A stretch of DNA of 64,000 bases. It comes from Phycisphaerales bacterium. GTDB lineage: Bacteria > Planctomycetota > Phycisphaerae > Phycisphaerales > UBA1924. Shown one piece after another: positions 41,626 through 50,374 of this stretch (positions are counted from its first letter, which is position 1; every line of letters begins with the position of its first letter). The DNA is taken from positions 1 to 64,000 of the forward strand of contig JALHOJ010000011.1 of NCBI GenBank assembly GCA_022843045.1. Reading direction: 5' to 3'. Under the pieces are notes generated by a model, which did no database searches, was not told where the DNA came from, and saw only the letters and a program-made list of their open reading frames with translations. Position numbers and translations under genes: made by a program.

Positions 41626-43272
41626 TTAGCGACGACGACGAGCCGCGGCCAGGCCAGCCAGGCCCAGCAGTGCCACGCCCGCGGGGGTCGGGACGGTCTG
41701 GGGGATGAACACGGCCATCAGCTGGCCGCCTTCCACCAGTTCGCCCGAGATGCCGTAGTGGGCCTGCATGTTGAGCAGCCACCAGCCTGGACCGAGGATG
41801 TCCCAGGCGTCGACGATGCCGCTGGTTTCTTCGTTGGTGGTGAGAAAGCCGGGCGCGCCGGAGGTGAAGAACTGCGTATCGCTGATGCCCACATCGACCA
41901 GGCTGTCGGCGGCGATGTCGTAGAGCCACAGACGGGCAAGGCGGCCACTGGAACCCGGATCTTCCTGGATCAGGACCTGGCCGAAGCGGCTCATGGCCAT
42001 GTTGTCGAAGGCCACCGCGTCGGTTGCGCCCGCGGCGGAGATGATGCCGCCGCCGAAACTGCTGGGATCATTGCCCTGGGCCATCATGGTAATGGTGCCG
42101 CCCAGTTCGGGGTTGGTGATGTCCGTGAAGCGGGTGCGGTAGAGGCGAGTGGGAGTGTTGCCGCCGCCTTGGTTAAAGCTGGTCGTCACCCAGTAGAAAT
42201 CGTTGGGGCTGTTGGGGTCCCACGCGCCGTCCTCGGGACGGGCGAATTCGGTCACCGCGTTGGCGACCGAAGCGTTCTCGAACGCGTTGCCATCGGCCCG
42301 CTGCGTGGCGGAAAGGTCGACCATCGAGAAGGGCGTGTTGTTGAGGATGGTGCCGGGAGCTTCAAGGGCGACGCCGCTGACGGCCATGCCGTAGGTCTTG
42401 CCGCCCATCAGGCCGGCCTTGGTGATGGCGTTGCCGGAGGCCTGCTTGTCGCCCACGTAGAAGTACACCTGGCCTTCGCCGCTGTCATCGGTGCCGGCGA
42501 CCACGGTCTTGCGCTGAGAGAGGGGGCTGGCGACGGCGTTTTCCCAGGAGAAGTCGGCGAGATCGGGGAGTTCCCAGGTCGAGCGAGCTTCGGCGCCAGT
42601 CGCGATGTGCGCGAACGCGCGACCCGACGGGCCGCGTTCTTCGCCGTTCATGTAGATGCGATCGGCAGTGCCGAAGGTGTTGCCCAGCACATCGGTGTAC
42701 TGGAACGCGCTGATCGGAGCCAGTTCACCGGCGCAGAAGCGACCGAAGCCATCGCCGTTCTGGATGTTGCCAGTGATGCCGCTGGGGTCGGCAGCGGTCT
42801 GGACGTAGTCGGGCATGGGGTTAGAAGAGTTGAAGTTCTGGAAGGTGCCAGCGTTGGTGAAGAGGTTGACGTTGGTGGTCAGATCGCGAGCGTCGAAGAC
42901 GCCCAGGTCATTGCGACGGATGCGCCACTGGCTGACGAACGCGCCTTCGTTGCCGTGGGCGCGGGCGATGCCGTTGCTGTCGCCCAGTTCGTGGTTCACG
43001 AGCAGGGTGAAGGTGTTGTTGGCGATGTCTTCCGCGTCGCGGTAGACGCCCATGCCGTCGGGGATGCCGACGAGGCGATAGTTGTTCGCGCCGGTGTCAC
43101 GGTTCCTGTGGAACTCGGTGTTCAGGCTGGTCGCGATAGAGATGAACTGGACGCCCGACGAAGGATCGGAGGGGATCATGTAGGGCGAAACGGTGGTGCT
43201 GGGGCCCGTGATCTGGGCGAGCACGCTGGCAGTACAGCCAGCAACGGCAAAAAGAGCAGCAGTCAAACGCAT
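41626..43272 (-). CDS. Secreted DUF839/PhoX-like protein with PEP-CTERM-like tail
   Basis: A 548-residue protein. ATG 43272 is chosen for the GAGGAG 8 bases upstream and an immediate signal peptide (LTAALFAVAGCTASVLAQ). The body has a DUF839 layout: GIPDGMGVYRDAEDIANNTF, LLVNHELGDSNGIARAH, GEERGPSGRAFAHI and WVTTSFNQGGGNTPTRLYR, seen in calcium-dependent PhoX-like phosphatases. The end VPTPAGVALLGLAGLAAARR plus further Arg is a proline motif, hydrophobic helix and Arg cluster as in PEP-CTERM proteins. A phosphatase role is plausible but not proven; the PhoX metal residues were not fully traced. Confidence 0.75.
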   Translation of the reverse strand: MRLTAALFAVAGCTASVLAQITGPSTTVSPYMIPSDPSSGVQFISIATSLNTEFHRNRDTGANNYRLVGIPDGMGVYRDAEDIANNTFTLLVNHELGDSNGIARAHGNEGAFVSQWRIRRNDLGVFDARDLTTNVNLFTNAGTFQNFNSSNPMPDYVQTAADPSGITGNIQNGDGFGRFCAGELAPISAFQYTDVLGNTFGTADRIYMNGEERGPSGRAFAHIATGAEARSTWELPDLADFSWENAVASPLSQRKTVVAGTDDSGEGQVYFYVGDKQASGNAITKAGLMGGKTYGMAVSGVALEAPGTILNNTPFSMVDLSATQRADGNAFENASVANAVTEFARPEDGAWDPNSPNDFYWVTTSFNQGGGNTPTRLYRTRFTDITNPELGGTITMMAQGNDPSSFGGGIISAAGATDAVAFDNMAMSRFGQVLIQEDPGSSGRLARLWLYDIAADSLVDVGISDTQFFTSGAPGFLTTNEETSGIVDAWDILGPGWWLLNMQAHYGISGELVEGGQLMAVFIPQTVPTPAGVALLGLAGLAAARRRR

Positions 43273-43582
43273 GTCTTGTCTCCTCGAAAAGTCTCTCTGG
43301 GCGAGCCGAGGCCCGCGACAGTCGCGAGCGGACGAACTCATCCGACTTCATTGAACACGCAGCAACCGTCCAATGGATAAAGACGGAGGCAATTCGAGAA
43401 CAAGGTTTCGTGAAGCGACGCCAGATATCTCACTGCGCCAGATATGCCAAGGACTTGCGCGAGCGCTTCACGATGTTCAGGCGGCGCGAATGAATTATGA
43501 AGCACTGGGATCAACGCCCTAGCGCGCCTGCAATAGCTTGGTGTGCAGCAGACATCAGGACTCGGGGAGATCGGAGAGCATC
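43273..43582. other. Divergent regulatory region with repeated sites
   Basis: About 310 bases between the divergent DUF839 and DNRLRE genes, with no supported gene. It contains tttcgtgaagcg (43406-43417), cgcttcacga (43464-43473) and two copies of cgccagatat (43419-43428 and 43436-43445, 17 bases apart). GC is lower than in the flanking genes. Confidence 0.5.
43406..43473. repeat. Right pair of CGCTTCACGA(AA) sites and cgccagatat repeats
   Basis: tttcgtgaagcg at 43406-43417 is the exact 12-base reverse complement of 41437-41448, and cgcttcacga at 43464-43473 of 41541-41550. Between them lie two cgccagatat direct repeats. All are upstream of both divergent start codons. Confidence 0.5.
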
Positions 43583-44488
43583 ATGCGCAGCGCGTGGATG
43601 ATCGGCGTGTTCGGACTTCTTGCGATGAGCGGCACCGTCGCCACCGCCGATGTCGTTGTACTTGAGCCGGTGGCAGACAGCACGTTGTATGAGGGCGGCG
43701 AAACCGCCAACGGCGCGGGTGCGTTCATCTTCGCGGGCGCGACCACGCGCTTCGGCCTGCGGCACGCGCTGCTGCGATTCGACATCGCGGGGGCGCTGCC
43801 CGCTGGCGCAACCATCACCGATGCTTCGCTGACCCTTTTCATGGACCGCACCATCCTCGGACCCGCGCCCTTCACGCTGCATCGCGTGAGCGCGGCGTGG
43901 AACGAAGGCGTTGTCAACGCGGGCGAGCCGGGCGGCGCGGGTGAGCCAGCGGAGAATGGCGACGCGACGTGGGACTTCCGTGTATACGACCTGAACCCAA
44001 CGGCGCGAGTGCCTTGGAGCACGCCGGGCGGCGACTTTGCCCCGGTCGCGAGCGCGAGTACGGTCGTTGATGGCGTGGCGTCGTACATCTGGACGAGCGC
44101 GGAGCTTGCGAACGACGTGCAGCAGTGGTTCAATGCACCCGCGAGCAACTTCGGCTGGCTCCTGCGCGCCAACGCGGGCGGCGCGAGCGCGAAGCGATTC
44201 GCCTCGCGTGAGTCGGCCGACCCCATGACCCGGCCGCGCCTCACCATCGAATTCACGCCCCCCGGCCCCACGTGCAACGACATCGACGTCAACAACGACA
44301 GTTCGTTCTTTGATCCGCAGGACATCGACGCGTTCTTGAGCGTGTTCAGCGAGGGGCCGTGCGTGCCCGAGGCGGTGACCTGTGACGACATCGACTTCAA
44401 CAACGATGGCGCGCTGTTTGACCCGTGTGACATCGACAGCTTCTTGTTGGTGTTTGCGGAGGGGCCGTGCACGCTGTGCGGCGTGTGA
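43583..44488 (+). CDS. Secreted DNRLRE-domain protein with GC-type dockerin tail
   Basis: A 301-residue exported protein from ATG 43583, with GGAG ahead. The signal peptide ends near GTVATADV. A single DNRLRE/CBM96-like beta domain (about 25-225) starts VVLEPVADSTLYEG, with FGLRHALLRFDIAGALPAGA and ASLTLFMDR, and ends TRPRLTIEFTP. The last 73 residues hold two calcium-loop units (DIDVNNDSSFFDPQDIDAF.. and DIDFNNDGALFDPCDIDSF..), matching the tail of the protease at 15746 closely. It is likely a structural or carbohydrate-binding surface protein; no catalytic residues are visible. Confidence 0.8.
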   Translation: MRSAWMIGVFGLLAMSGTVATADVVVLEPVADSTLYEGGETANGAGAFIFAGATTRFGLRHALLRFDIAGALPAGATITDASLTLFMDRTILGPAPFTLHRVSAAWNEGVVNAGEPGGAGEPAENGDATWDFRVYDLNPTARVPWSTPGGDFAPVASASTVVDGVASYIWTSAELANDVQQWFNAPASNFGWLLRANAGGASAKRFASRESADPMTRPRLTIEFTPPGPTCNDIDVNNDSSFFDPQDIDAFLSVFSEGPCVPEAVTCDDIDFNNDGALFDPCDIDSFLLVFAEGPCTLCGV

Positions 44489-44554
44489 TCTGGCCCGAAG
44501 GGTGCAAGCCGCCGACCGAGCGTTCAGCGGCAATCGTGAACACAAAGACTGCTG

Positions 44555-44575
44555 CCAAGGGCTTGCGCCCTTTGG
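44555..44575. terminator. Hairpin between convergent genes
   Basis: ccaagggc (44555-44562) pairs with gccctttgg (44567-44575) with one bulged base and loop ttgc. It lies 4 bases from the end of pssA and 66 bases past the stop of the dockerin protein gene; it could serve both. Confidence 0.5.
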
Positions 44576-44578
44576 TGC

Positions 44579-45454
44579 TTAGCCGACTTTGGTGTCGGAA
44601 TCCGTGGTGGTCTTGGTTTGGCGCGCTTTCATGCGGCGATGGGCGATCATGGCCCAGGGGATGGTGGCGAGGTACGAGAGGGCGAGGCCCGCGAGCGTGA
44701 GCCATGGGTGCTTGAGCATGAGGGCCACAAGCACCACAATCGCAACGACGATGGGCGCGACGGCGCGGCGCGAGATGCGTGCGCCCTTGAGGGCGAACAT
44801 CGGAATGCGGCTGACCATCAGCAAGCCGATGCCGATGGTGTAGAGGGCCACGGCCCACTCCGGGATCAGGATGTTGCCAAATCGTTCGGAAAGAGCAGGT
44901 GTGGACTCCACGAAGGCCTGCACGAACGCGGGCACCAGCACCGCGCCCGCGGCAGCGGGCGTGGGCATGCCGACGAAGAACGGACTGGGCCGCGGCTTGG
45001 GCGCGGGGGCGGCGCTTGCGGGCACATGGGCCGCAACCAACGGGGCGGCGGTTGCGGCGGAGGTGAAACGGGCCAGTCGCAGGGCGGCGCAGACGGCAAA
45101 GACCATCACGGCGATCAGGCCAAGTGTGTCGATGAGTTTGGTGGTCTTCTCGACCAGAATCCACTGGTGCAGCAGCATGGCGGGGGCGATGCCAAATGCG
45201 AGAAAGTCGCTGAGGGAATCGAGCATCGCGCCGAACTTGGTCGTGACGCGGAGGAGGCGTGCCGCGCCGCCATCGAGGACGTCGAAGACCGCCGAGAGGA
45301 CGATGGCGATCATCGCCTTTTGCCATTCGCCCGCGAGAATGAAGTGCAGACTGGCAAGGCCGCAGCAGAGGGCGAGGGTGGTGACGAGATTCGGCACGAT
45401 CACGGCGATCGGGACGTCACGGGAGGGCTGCTTGGGGCCGAGCTTGAGGAACAT
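44579..45454 (-). CDS. pssA: CDP-diacylglycerol-serine O-phosphatidyltransferase
   Basis: A membrane enzyme of 291 residues making phosphatidylserine from CDP-diacylglycerol and serine. It has the CDP-alcohol phosphotransferase motif DGxxAR-x8-GxxxD-xxxD within VLDGGAARLLRVTTKFGAML then DSLSDFLAFG. About eight helices follow, with a Pro/Ala-rich cytoplasmic loop (VPASAAPAPKPRPSP) in the middle. It lies 39 bases downstream of psd on the same strand, so the two steps to phosphatidylethanolamine are probably co-transcribed. Confidence 0.93.
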   Translation of the reverse strand: MFLKLGPKQPSRDVPIAVIVPNLVTTLALCCGLASLHFILAGEWQKAMIAIVLSAVFDVLDGGAARLLRVTTKFGAMLDSLSDFLAFGIAPAMLLHQWILVEKTTKLIDTLGLIAVMVFAVCAALRLARFTSAATAAPLVAAHVPASAAPAPKPRPSPFFVGMPTPAAAGAVLVPAFVQAFVESTPALSERFGNILIPEWAVALYTIGIGLLMVSRIPMFALKGARISRRAVAPIVVAIVVLVALMLKHPWLTLAGLALSYLATIPWAMIAHRRMKARQTKTTTDSDTKVG

Positions 45455-45493
45455 GGAAGAAGAGAAGAAGAGACGGAGAGAGGAAGGGAGAAG

Positions 45494-46219
45494 TCAGAGA
45501 CGGGCGATGATGGTGGTGCCGCCGAGGGTTTTGTCGCCCGGCTTGACGGTGACGAGGGCGGACGCCGGGAGGTAGATGTCTGTGCGGGAGCCAAAGCGGA
45601 TGAGGCCGAAGCGCTGGCCCTTTTCGTACTGCTCGCCGGCCTGCGCGTGGCAGACGATGCGGCGGGCGATGAGGCCGGTGACCTGGGAGATGGCGAGCAG
45701 CCTGCCGTCCTTGGTCTTCATGGCGAGCGTGCAGCGCTGATTGTGCTGGGCTTCGGGGCGCCCCGCGTGGGCGAAGCCGCCGGCTTTGCGCGCGACTTTC
45801 AGGATGGTCCCGGCGAAGGGCACGCGGTTGACGTGAACGTTGAAGACGTTCAGGAAGATCACGATGCGCTGCATCGGTTCGCTCGCGGTGGTCGCGAGTT
45901 CATCGGGTAGTTCCGCAGGCTCGACGGCGATCACGACGCCATCCGCGGGCGCGACCATCGCCGACGGGTCGGCCGGAATCATGCGTTGGGGGTTGCGGAA
46001 AAACCACAGACAGAACAGAATCAGCAGTGCTGCGGGCACGGCAGCAATCCAGCCCAAGGCCTGGAATTGCCACACGCTCAGCCACGTCAGCCCGCCCGCG
46101 AGCAGGAAGACGATAACCAGAATTACCCACCCTTCTCGGGCGATGATGGGGCTGGGCTGATCTGGGATGGTCCGGGAATCGCCCGAAGGCGCAACGGCTG
46201 CCGTAGAAATCGTCGTCAC
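45494..46219 (-). CDS. psd: Phosphatidylserine decarboxylase proenzyme, short (type A) form
   Basis: Decarboxylates phosphatidylserine to phosphatidylethanolamine with a self-made pyruvoyl group. GTG 46219 gives about 241 residues; the frame runs to 46333, into the divergent gene region, and the exact start is uncertain. Two N-terminal helices (WVILVIVFLLAGGLTWLSVW and an adjacent one) precede RNPQRMIPADPSAMVAPADG, the family motif NVFNVHVNRVPFAGTI and the self-cleavage region GLIRFGSRTDIYLP, where the chain is expected to break between Gly and Ser. It ends with VKPGDKTLGGTTIIARL. Confidence 0.9.
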   Translation of the reverse strand: MTTISTAAVAPSGDSRTIPDQPSPIIAREGWVILVIVFLLAGGLTWLSVWQFQALGWIAAVPAALLILFCLWFFRNPQRMIPADPSAMVAPADGVVIAVEPAELPDELATTASEPMQRIVIFLNVFNVHVNRVPFAGTILKVARKAGGFAHAGRPEAQHNQRCTLAMKTKDGRLLAISQVTGLIARRIVCHAQAGEQYEKGQRFGLIRFGSRTDIYLPASALVTVKPGDKTLGGTTIIARL

Positions 46220-46405
46220 GAGGAGATGATAGCAAGTGCCTGCGACACCTGATCTTGGGGAAAACACCCCTCTAGCCCCCTGTCCATGGCCCCAAAATCT
46301 CACGTTTCCGGATGGAATAGGGCCATCTACCAAAGCAGAACGCTGTTTTTATCGATGCATGTGAAACCAAAGCGCGGCGGTCCGGGCCGCGCCCGGCAAC
46401 TTCCC

Positions 46406-46885
46406 ATGTCCACAGTCCGACCCACCATTCTGGTATGCGACGACGAAACGGCGATCCGCTCGATCGTGGCGACCAAGCTGCGTGGAGCGGGGTTGGACGT
46501 CATCGAAGCTCGCAATGGCCTGGAGGGCTATTGCTGGTGCGACCATTCGGCCCTGCCGGAAGGCACGCCCGCGAAGTCGCCCGTGCCGCTGGTGCCCGCA
46601 CTTATCGTCACCGACCTTCAGATGCCGCTGCTGTCGGGCATCGAGATGGCCATGAAGCTCAAGGCCTTCGGGCCCACGTCGCAGGTGCCGGTGCTGATGC
46701 TCACCGCCCGCGGCTACATCGTGGAGCGTGAGCAACTCCTCCAGACCAACATCAAAGCGTTTGTGCCCAAGCCGTTCGGGGCCAACCAGCTGCTGGAACA
46801 AGTGCGAGCCATGCTCGCGGCGTCCAGCGAGCAACCCGGGCTGCGGATGCCCGGGAACGAAGGAACCCGAGCAGAAGCGGCGTGA
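46406..46885 (+). CDS. Single-domain response regulator
   Basis: A 159-residue receiver protein. ATG 46406 starts directly before the receiver fold (TVRPTILVCDDETAIRSIVA); upstream in-frame ATGs add no domain. The acidic pair is in CDDE, the phosphoacceptor Asp in IVTDLQMPLLSG, the Thr in LMLTARGY and the Lys in FVPKPFGA. An insert (about residues 55-70, HSALPEGTPAKSP) lengthens the domain. There is no output domain. Its stop overlaps the start of the HD-GYP gene as GTGA, so the two probably act together. Confidence 0.9.
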   Translation: MSTVRPTILVCDDETAIRSIVATKLRGAGLDVIEARNGLEGYCWCDHSALPEGTPAKSPVPLVPALIVTDLQMPLLSGIEMAMKLKAFGPTSQVPVLMLTARGYIVEREQLLQTNIKAFVPKPFGANQLLEQVRAMLAASSEQPGLRMPGNEGTRAEAA

Positions 46886-48525
46886 ATGATCGCCGCGGGC
46901 AGGCACACCACATGGACCAGACCCGCAGCCAATCTCCACTACAGATCGTGCTCGACCGATGCGGGCGCATCGGCCTGCTTGCGTGCGCTTTGCGTCCGGA
47001 TGGCACGATCGAAGACGTGCGAGGGCCGCACCAGCTCTGGTGCGAGGTGCTCAAGACGCCCACCATGGCCTCGACGATCCGCTCGACGGCGCTCTCGGAG
47101 CTGCCCAAGCGGGTCCGGTCTCAACTGGGCACCACGCAACTCGATGAGACTGTTTGGTTCGCACTCTGTCCTTTGAGCGATGATCAGGGCCTGCGCGGCT
47201 CGATCGCGCTGATCCTGCCCAGCGAGCACGCGGGCACGTCCAAGCTGCTCCAGCAAGCCGCGGACGAAACGGGCATGGACCCTGTGGACTTGCCCGCCCT
47301 CGTCCGTGCCACCGCGACCTACACCCAGGCGACGGTGTCGCTGCTGGCGGCGCAAGTCCGCCTGATGGTGTCGGACGTCGCGGCGATCGCACGCAGCGAA
47401 GAAGAAGTCGAGGGCTTCACGAAGCAGTTGACCGGCGCGTTTGAAACCATCGACCTCCTGTACTCGCTTGGTCGTGCGATGAAGGCACCCTTCTCGCCCG
47501 CCGAGTTCTTGACCAGCTTGTGCGCCCGGGCGCGGATGACGCTGTCGTTTGGATGGGTGGCCGTGACGTTCGCAAGCACGCCCCGCACGCCCCCGAGCCT
47601 GCAAGGCATGCTGGTGGCGCATGGCGATCTGCCGCTCGAAGACGACGCGTTCCGATCCGCGATCGCGCCGGCACTGCTCGATACGGAATCGTCCTGCCGG
47701 ATTCGCACCGACATCCCCGCCCTCACCAATGGTCCCAAGAAGCAACTTCTCACGCAGCCCCTGCTCTGCAAGGGCCACCAGATCGGCGTGCTGGTCGCGG
47801 GTGACAAGTTTGGCGACGACCCGATGGTCTCCAGCTACGACACGCAGCTGATCGAGGCCTGCGCGGGATTCATGAGCACGTTCGTCGAGAACGTCGCGCT
47901 GTATGACGAACAGCAGGAACTGTTCGTCGGCACGCTGCACGCCCTGACCGCCGCCATCGACGCCAAGGACCGCTACACCCGCGGTCATAGTGAACGCGTC
48001 GCGCTGGTTTCGTACCAGATCGCCCAACTCGCGGGCCTCCCCGAACCTCAGTGCGAGCGCATCCGGATTGCAGGACTGGTTCACGATGTGGGCAAGATCG
48101 GCGTACCCGAATCCACGCTTCTGAAGCCAGGGAAGCTGACCGAAGTCGAGTTCGGGCACATCAAGAAGCACCCCGAGATCGGCTTCGAAATTCTCCACCA
48201 GGTGCCGCTGCTGGCCGACGTCCTGCCGGGCGTGCTGCACCACCACGAACGCTACGACGGCAAGGGATATCCGTACGGCCTCTCGGGCACGGAGATTCCG
48301 CTCATGGCCCGCATCATCGCCGTCGCCGACACCTTCGACGCGATGAGTTCGGACCGCGCGTATCGCGCGAGAATGCCTCGCGTGCAGGTGCTCGCTGAGA
48401 TTGTCCGCTCGGCAGGGACACAGCTTGATCCACGCCTTGCCCAGATCATGCAGAAGGTCAACCTCGCAGAGTACGACGCCCTCTCCGCCCGCCACGCGGC
48501 GAGCGAGGCGAAGCTTGCGGCTTAA
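46882..48525 (+). CDS. HD-GYP-domain cyclic-di-GMP phosphodiesterase with GAF-like sensor
   Basis: A 547-residue protein, started at GTG 46882 overlapping the preceding stop; ATG 46912 is the alternative. The first 150 residues resemble no domain I can name. Residues about 185-340 fit a GAF-like fold (GVLVAGDKFGDDPMVSSYDT). The HD-GYP output is complete: RYTRGHSERVALVSYQIA, AGLVHDVGKIGVPESTLLKP, ILHQVPLLADVLPGVLHHHE and RYDGKGYPYGLSG, then AVADTFDAMSSDRAYR. Such enzymes hydrolyse c-di-GMP. It may use the coupled receiver protein as its phospho-input. Confidence 0.92.
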   Translation: MNDRRGQAHHMDQTRSQSPLQIVLDRCGRIGLLACALRPDGTIEDVRGPHQLWCEVLKTPTMASTIRSTALSELPKRVRSQLGTTQLDETVWFALCPLSDDQGLRGSIALILPSEHAGTSKLLQQAADETGMDPVDLPALVRATATYTQATVSLLAAQVRLMVSDVAAIARSEEEVEGFTKQLTGAFETIDLLYSLGRAMKAPFSPAEFLTSLCARARMTLSFGWVAVTFASTPRTPPSLQGMLVAHGDLPLEDDAFRSAIAPALLDTESSCRIRTDIPALTNGPKKQLLTQPLLCKGHQIGVLVAGDKFGDDPMVSSYDTQLIEACAGFMSTFVENVALYDEQQELFVGTLHALTAAIDAKDRYTRGHSERVALVSYQIAQLAGLPEPQCERIRIAGLVHDVGKIGVPESTLLKPGKLTEVEFGHIKKHPEIGFEILHQVPLLADVLPGVLHHHERYDGKGYPYGLSGTEIPLMARIIAVADTFDAMSSDRAYRARMPRVQVLAEIVRSAGTQLDPRLAQIMQKVNLAEYDALSARHAASEAKLAA

Positions 48526-48584
48526 GCCAGCTGCAGGCTGTTCCTGATGCTGGTTGTTTGCGCGATGATGTGGATGCGTGCGGC

Positions 48585-49865
48585 TTAGTTGCCGCTGACG
48601 CTGGCGGTCACCAGTCGCATGCCCGTGGGCATCGAGAACCCGAGTACGGGACTCGTGGTTTCAACCGGGTCGGATCGCACGATCAACTGCTCCTGCACGG
48701 ACAGCGAGCCTGACACGAACAACTGGCCGTGGATGGTGGCTCTGCCGGAGACGGTCAGGTTCCCATCGACGTAAACCAGGCCGCTGATGATGGACGGGTA
48801 AGCGTCGAGGGTGTCGGTGTCGGTTGAGCCCAAGTAGGTTGCGCCGGTGGGGTTGAGGTTGCGCGCGGCGTCGGCCTCGGTCAAGTCCGCGGATGCCTGG
48901 GCCATCTCGACGTTGCCGCCGACGACCAGCGTCGGAAAGCCCGGGAATGCAGGCTCCATCGTGACGGAGCTCTCGATGTGCACGCCGAGGGTCTTGTCGA
49001 CGTTGTAGATGATCACACTGGCGGCGATACGGGTGTTCTGGATCACGACGTGATGACCGTTGGCATTGATGATGTAGAGGCCTTGGGCGTTGGTCGTGCC
49101 GGGCGAGAAGCGGTTTGGGCTGATCAGTTCCTTGTCGAGCGTGAGGTCTGCGCTCAAGGTCACTTCGGTTGCGCCGCTGTTGCGGAAGGCAGTGAGAATG
49201 GAGGCGTGGTTTGGAAGGAAGAGGTCGGCGGATGAAGTGACGGTGTCAGTGGACGAAACGTCCACACCCGTAGAGCGTTTTACGGCGGCGGTGTTGAGGA
49301 CCGTGGGTGATCTTGATCCGCCGACGACGTTTGCTTGCGTGCCGCCGAACTGGAATGACTTGCCTTCGAGGACGCTCACACTTCCATAGATGAGCGTGTG
49401 GGAGAGGCAGGAGAGGTTGGCGAGTACGGGCTCGAGCTCAAACTCGCGGGTGCGTTGGACTTCGTCGACGGTCGCGGTGATGGTGGCGCGGAAGCGTTCT
49501 GACACGTCGTCGCGGAGATCGGCGTCGGTGGAATCGTTGCACTCGATGCGAATCCGGGCGGGCTCGCCCGTGTTGTTGGGGCCGGTGAGTTCGGTGATGT
49601 TGGCGTAGTAGCGGGAATCGGCTCGCCAGACGACGCCTGAGGGATCGTTGGTGACGGTTTCCGCCAAAAGGTTCATCGCCGCGTCGGCTTCGCGGCTGGC
49701 GAGGTCGGCGTCGCGGGCGGTTGCCTGGGACGAGAGGTTCACTCGTGCGACTCGAACCGCAGTGACGCCGGCGACCACGACGAGGCCGCAGGCGCCGAGG
49801 GCGAAGAGGTAGATGCTGCCGCGGCGGTTTGGTTGGCGTTGGATGAGATTGCGACGCGGGTTCAT
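48585..49865 (-). CDS. PilX-like pseudopilin-position protein with repetitive beta C-terminus
   Basis: A 426-residue protein from ATG 49865, overlapping the upstream stop as ATGA. A basic start (NPRRNLIQRQPNRRGSIYLF) precedes one hydrophobic helix, as in PilX/GspK; the G-x-I-Y-L-F site lacks a clear Glu at +5. The second half becomes repetitive beta sequence (LVVGGNVEMAQASA, LVYVDGNLTVSGRATIHGQL, FVSGSLSVQEQLIV), like the solenoid-like domains fused to PilX-type proteins and to bactofilins. It is last in the secretion operon, a position taken by GspK in type II systems. It probably caps the pseudopilus tip. Confidence 0.7.
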   Translation of the reverse strand: MNPRRNLIQRQPNRRGSIYLFALGACGLVVVAGVTAVRVARVNLSSQATARDADLASREADAAMNLLAETVTNDPSGVVWRADSRYYANITELTGPNNTGEPARIRIECNDSTDADLRDDVSERFRATITATVDEVQRTREFELEPVLANLSCLSHTLIYGSVSVLEGKSFQFGGTQANVVGGSRSPTVLNTAAVKRSTGVDVSSTDTVTSSADLFLPNHASILTAFRNSGATEVTLSADLTLDKELISPNRFSPGTTNAQGLYIINANGHHVVIQNTRIAASVIIYNVDKTLGVHIESSVTMEPAFPGFPTLVVGGNVEMAQASADLTEADAARNLNPTGATYLGSTDTDTLDAYPSIISGLVYVDGNLTVSGRATIHGQLFVSGSLSVQEQLIVRSDPVETTSPVLGFSMPTGMRLVTASVSGN

Positions 49866-50374
49866 TGCAGGGCCTCCCACCCTTTGGACCTGACGATGGA
49901 GCCTGAGTACACGTCGCGGCCGGCGTGGGAGAGGACGACGCGGATGCGTTTGAGGTTCGTCTCTTGGGGCTGGGCGGTGCCCGGGTCGTCGCTGACGATC
50001 CACGTGACGGTGAAGTTGGCGACCCACTGGTCGTCGGTGAGCCAGGTTGCGTCCTTGTCCGTGACGGGCGTGACCATGAGGCCGTCGTAGTCGTCGATGT
50101 CGTCGAAGGTGAAGCGGTCTTGGACGTCTTCGTAGGTGTCTGGGCCGAGGGGGCGCGTGGGTTCCTGGGGGTCGCAGTAGGCGAGGGCGCCGACTTCTTC
50201 GAGCAAGATGGCGGCCAGGCCGCGGGCTTTGCTCATTTCTTCTGCGAGTCGGCGGGAACGCTGGGATTGCGTGACGGCGGAGAGGCCCGCGCCGATCATG
50301 ATGGCGACGATGGCGACGGCGAGGGTCGCTTCGATGAGGGTGAAGGCGGAGCGGGCGGGGCGGGAGGATCGCAT
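49862..50374 (-). CDS. Minor pseudopilin, GspI-position
   Basis: A 170-residue protein from ATG 50374, whose A is shared with the TGA of the upstream gene. The leader RPARSA is followed by FTLIEATLAVAIVAIMIGAG, with Glu at +5 and Ala rather than Gly before the cleavage site. The helix continues into SQRSRRLAEEMSKARGLAAI. The globular part has DDIDDYDGLMVTPVTDKDAT and a late RIRVVLSHAGRDVYSGS strand pair. Order within the operon and size fit GspI. Confidence 0.75.
   Translation of the reverse strand: MRSSRPARSAFTLIEATLAVAIVAIMIGAGLSAVTQSQRSRRLAEEMSKARGLAAILLEEVGALAYCDPQEPTRPLGPDTYEDVQDRFTFDDIDDYDGLMVTPVTDKDATWLTDDQWVANFTVTWIVSDDPGTAQPQETNLKRIRVVLSHAGRDVYSGSIVRSKGWEALQ

Noticed and set aside
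41758-43380. 540-residue plus frame opposite the DUF839 gene
   Set aside because: No domain, no signal peptide; the minus strand has a ribosome site, a signal peptide and a sorting tail.
46939-48495. 518-residue minus frame opposite the HD-GYP gene
   Set aside because: Shadow; the plus strand carries a complete HD-GYP domain.
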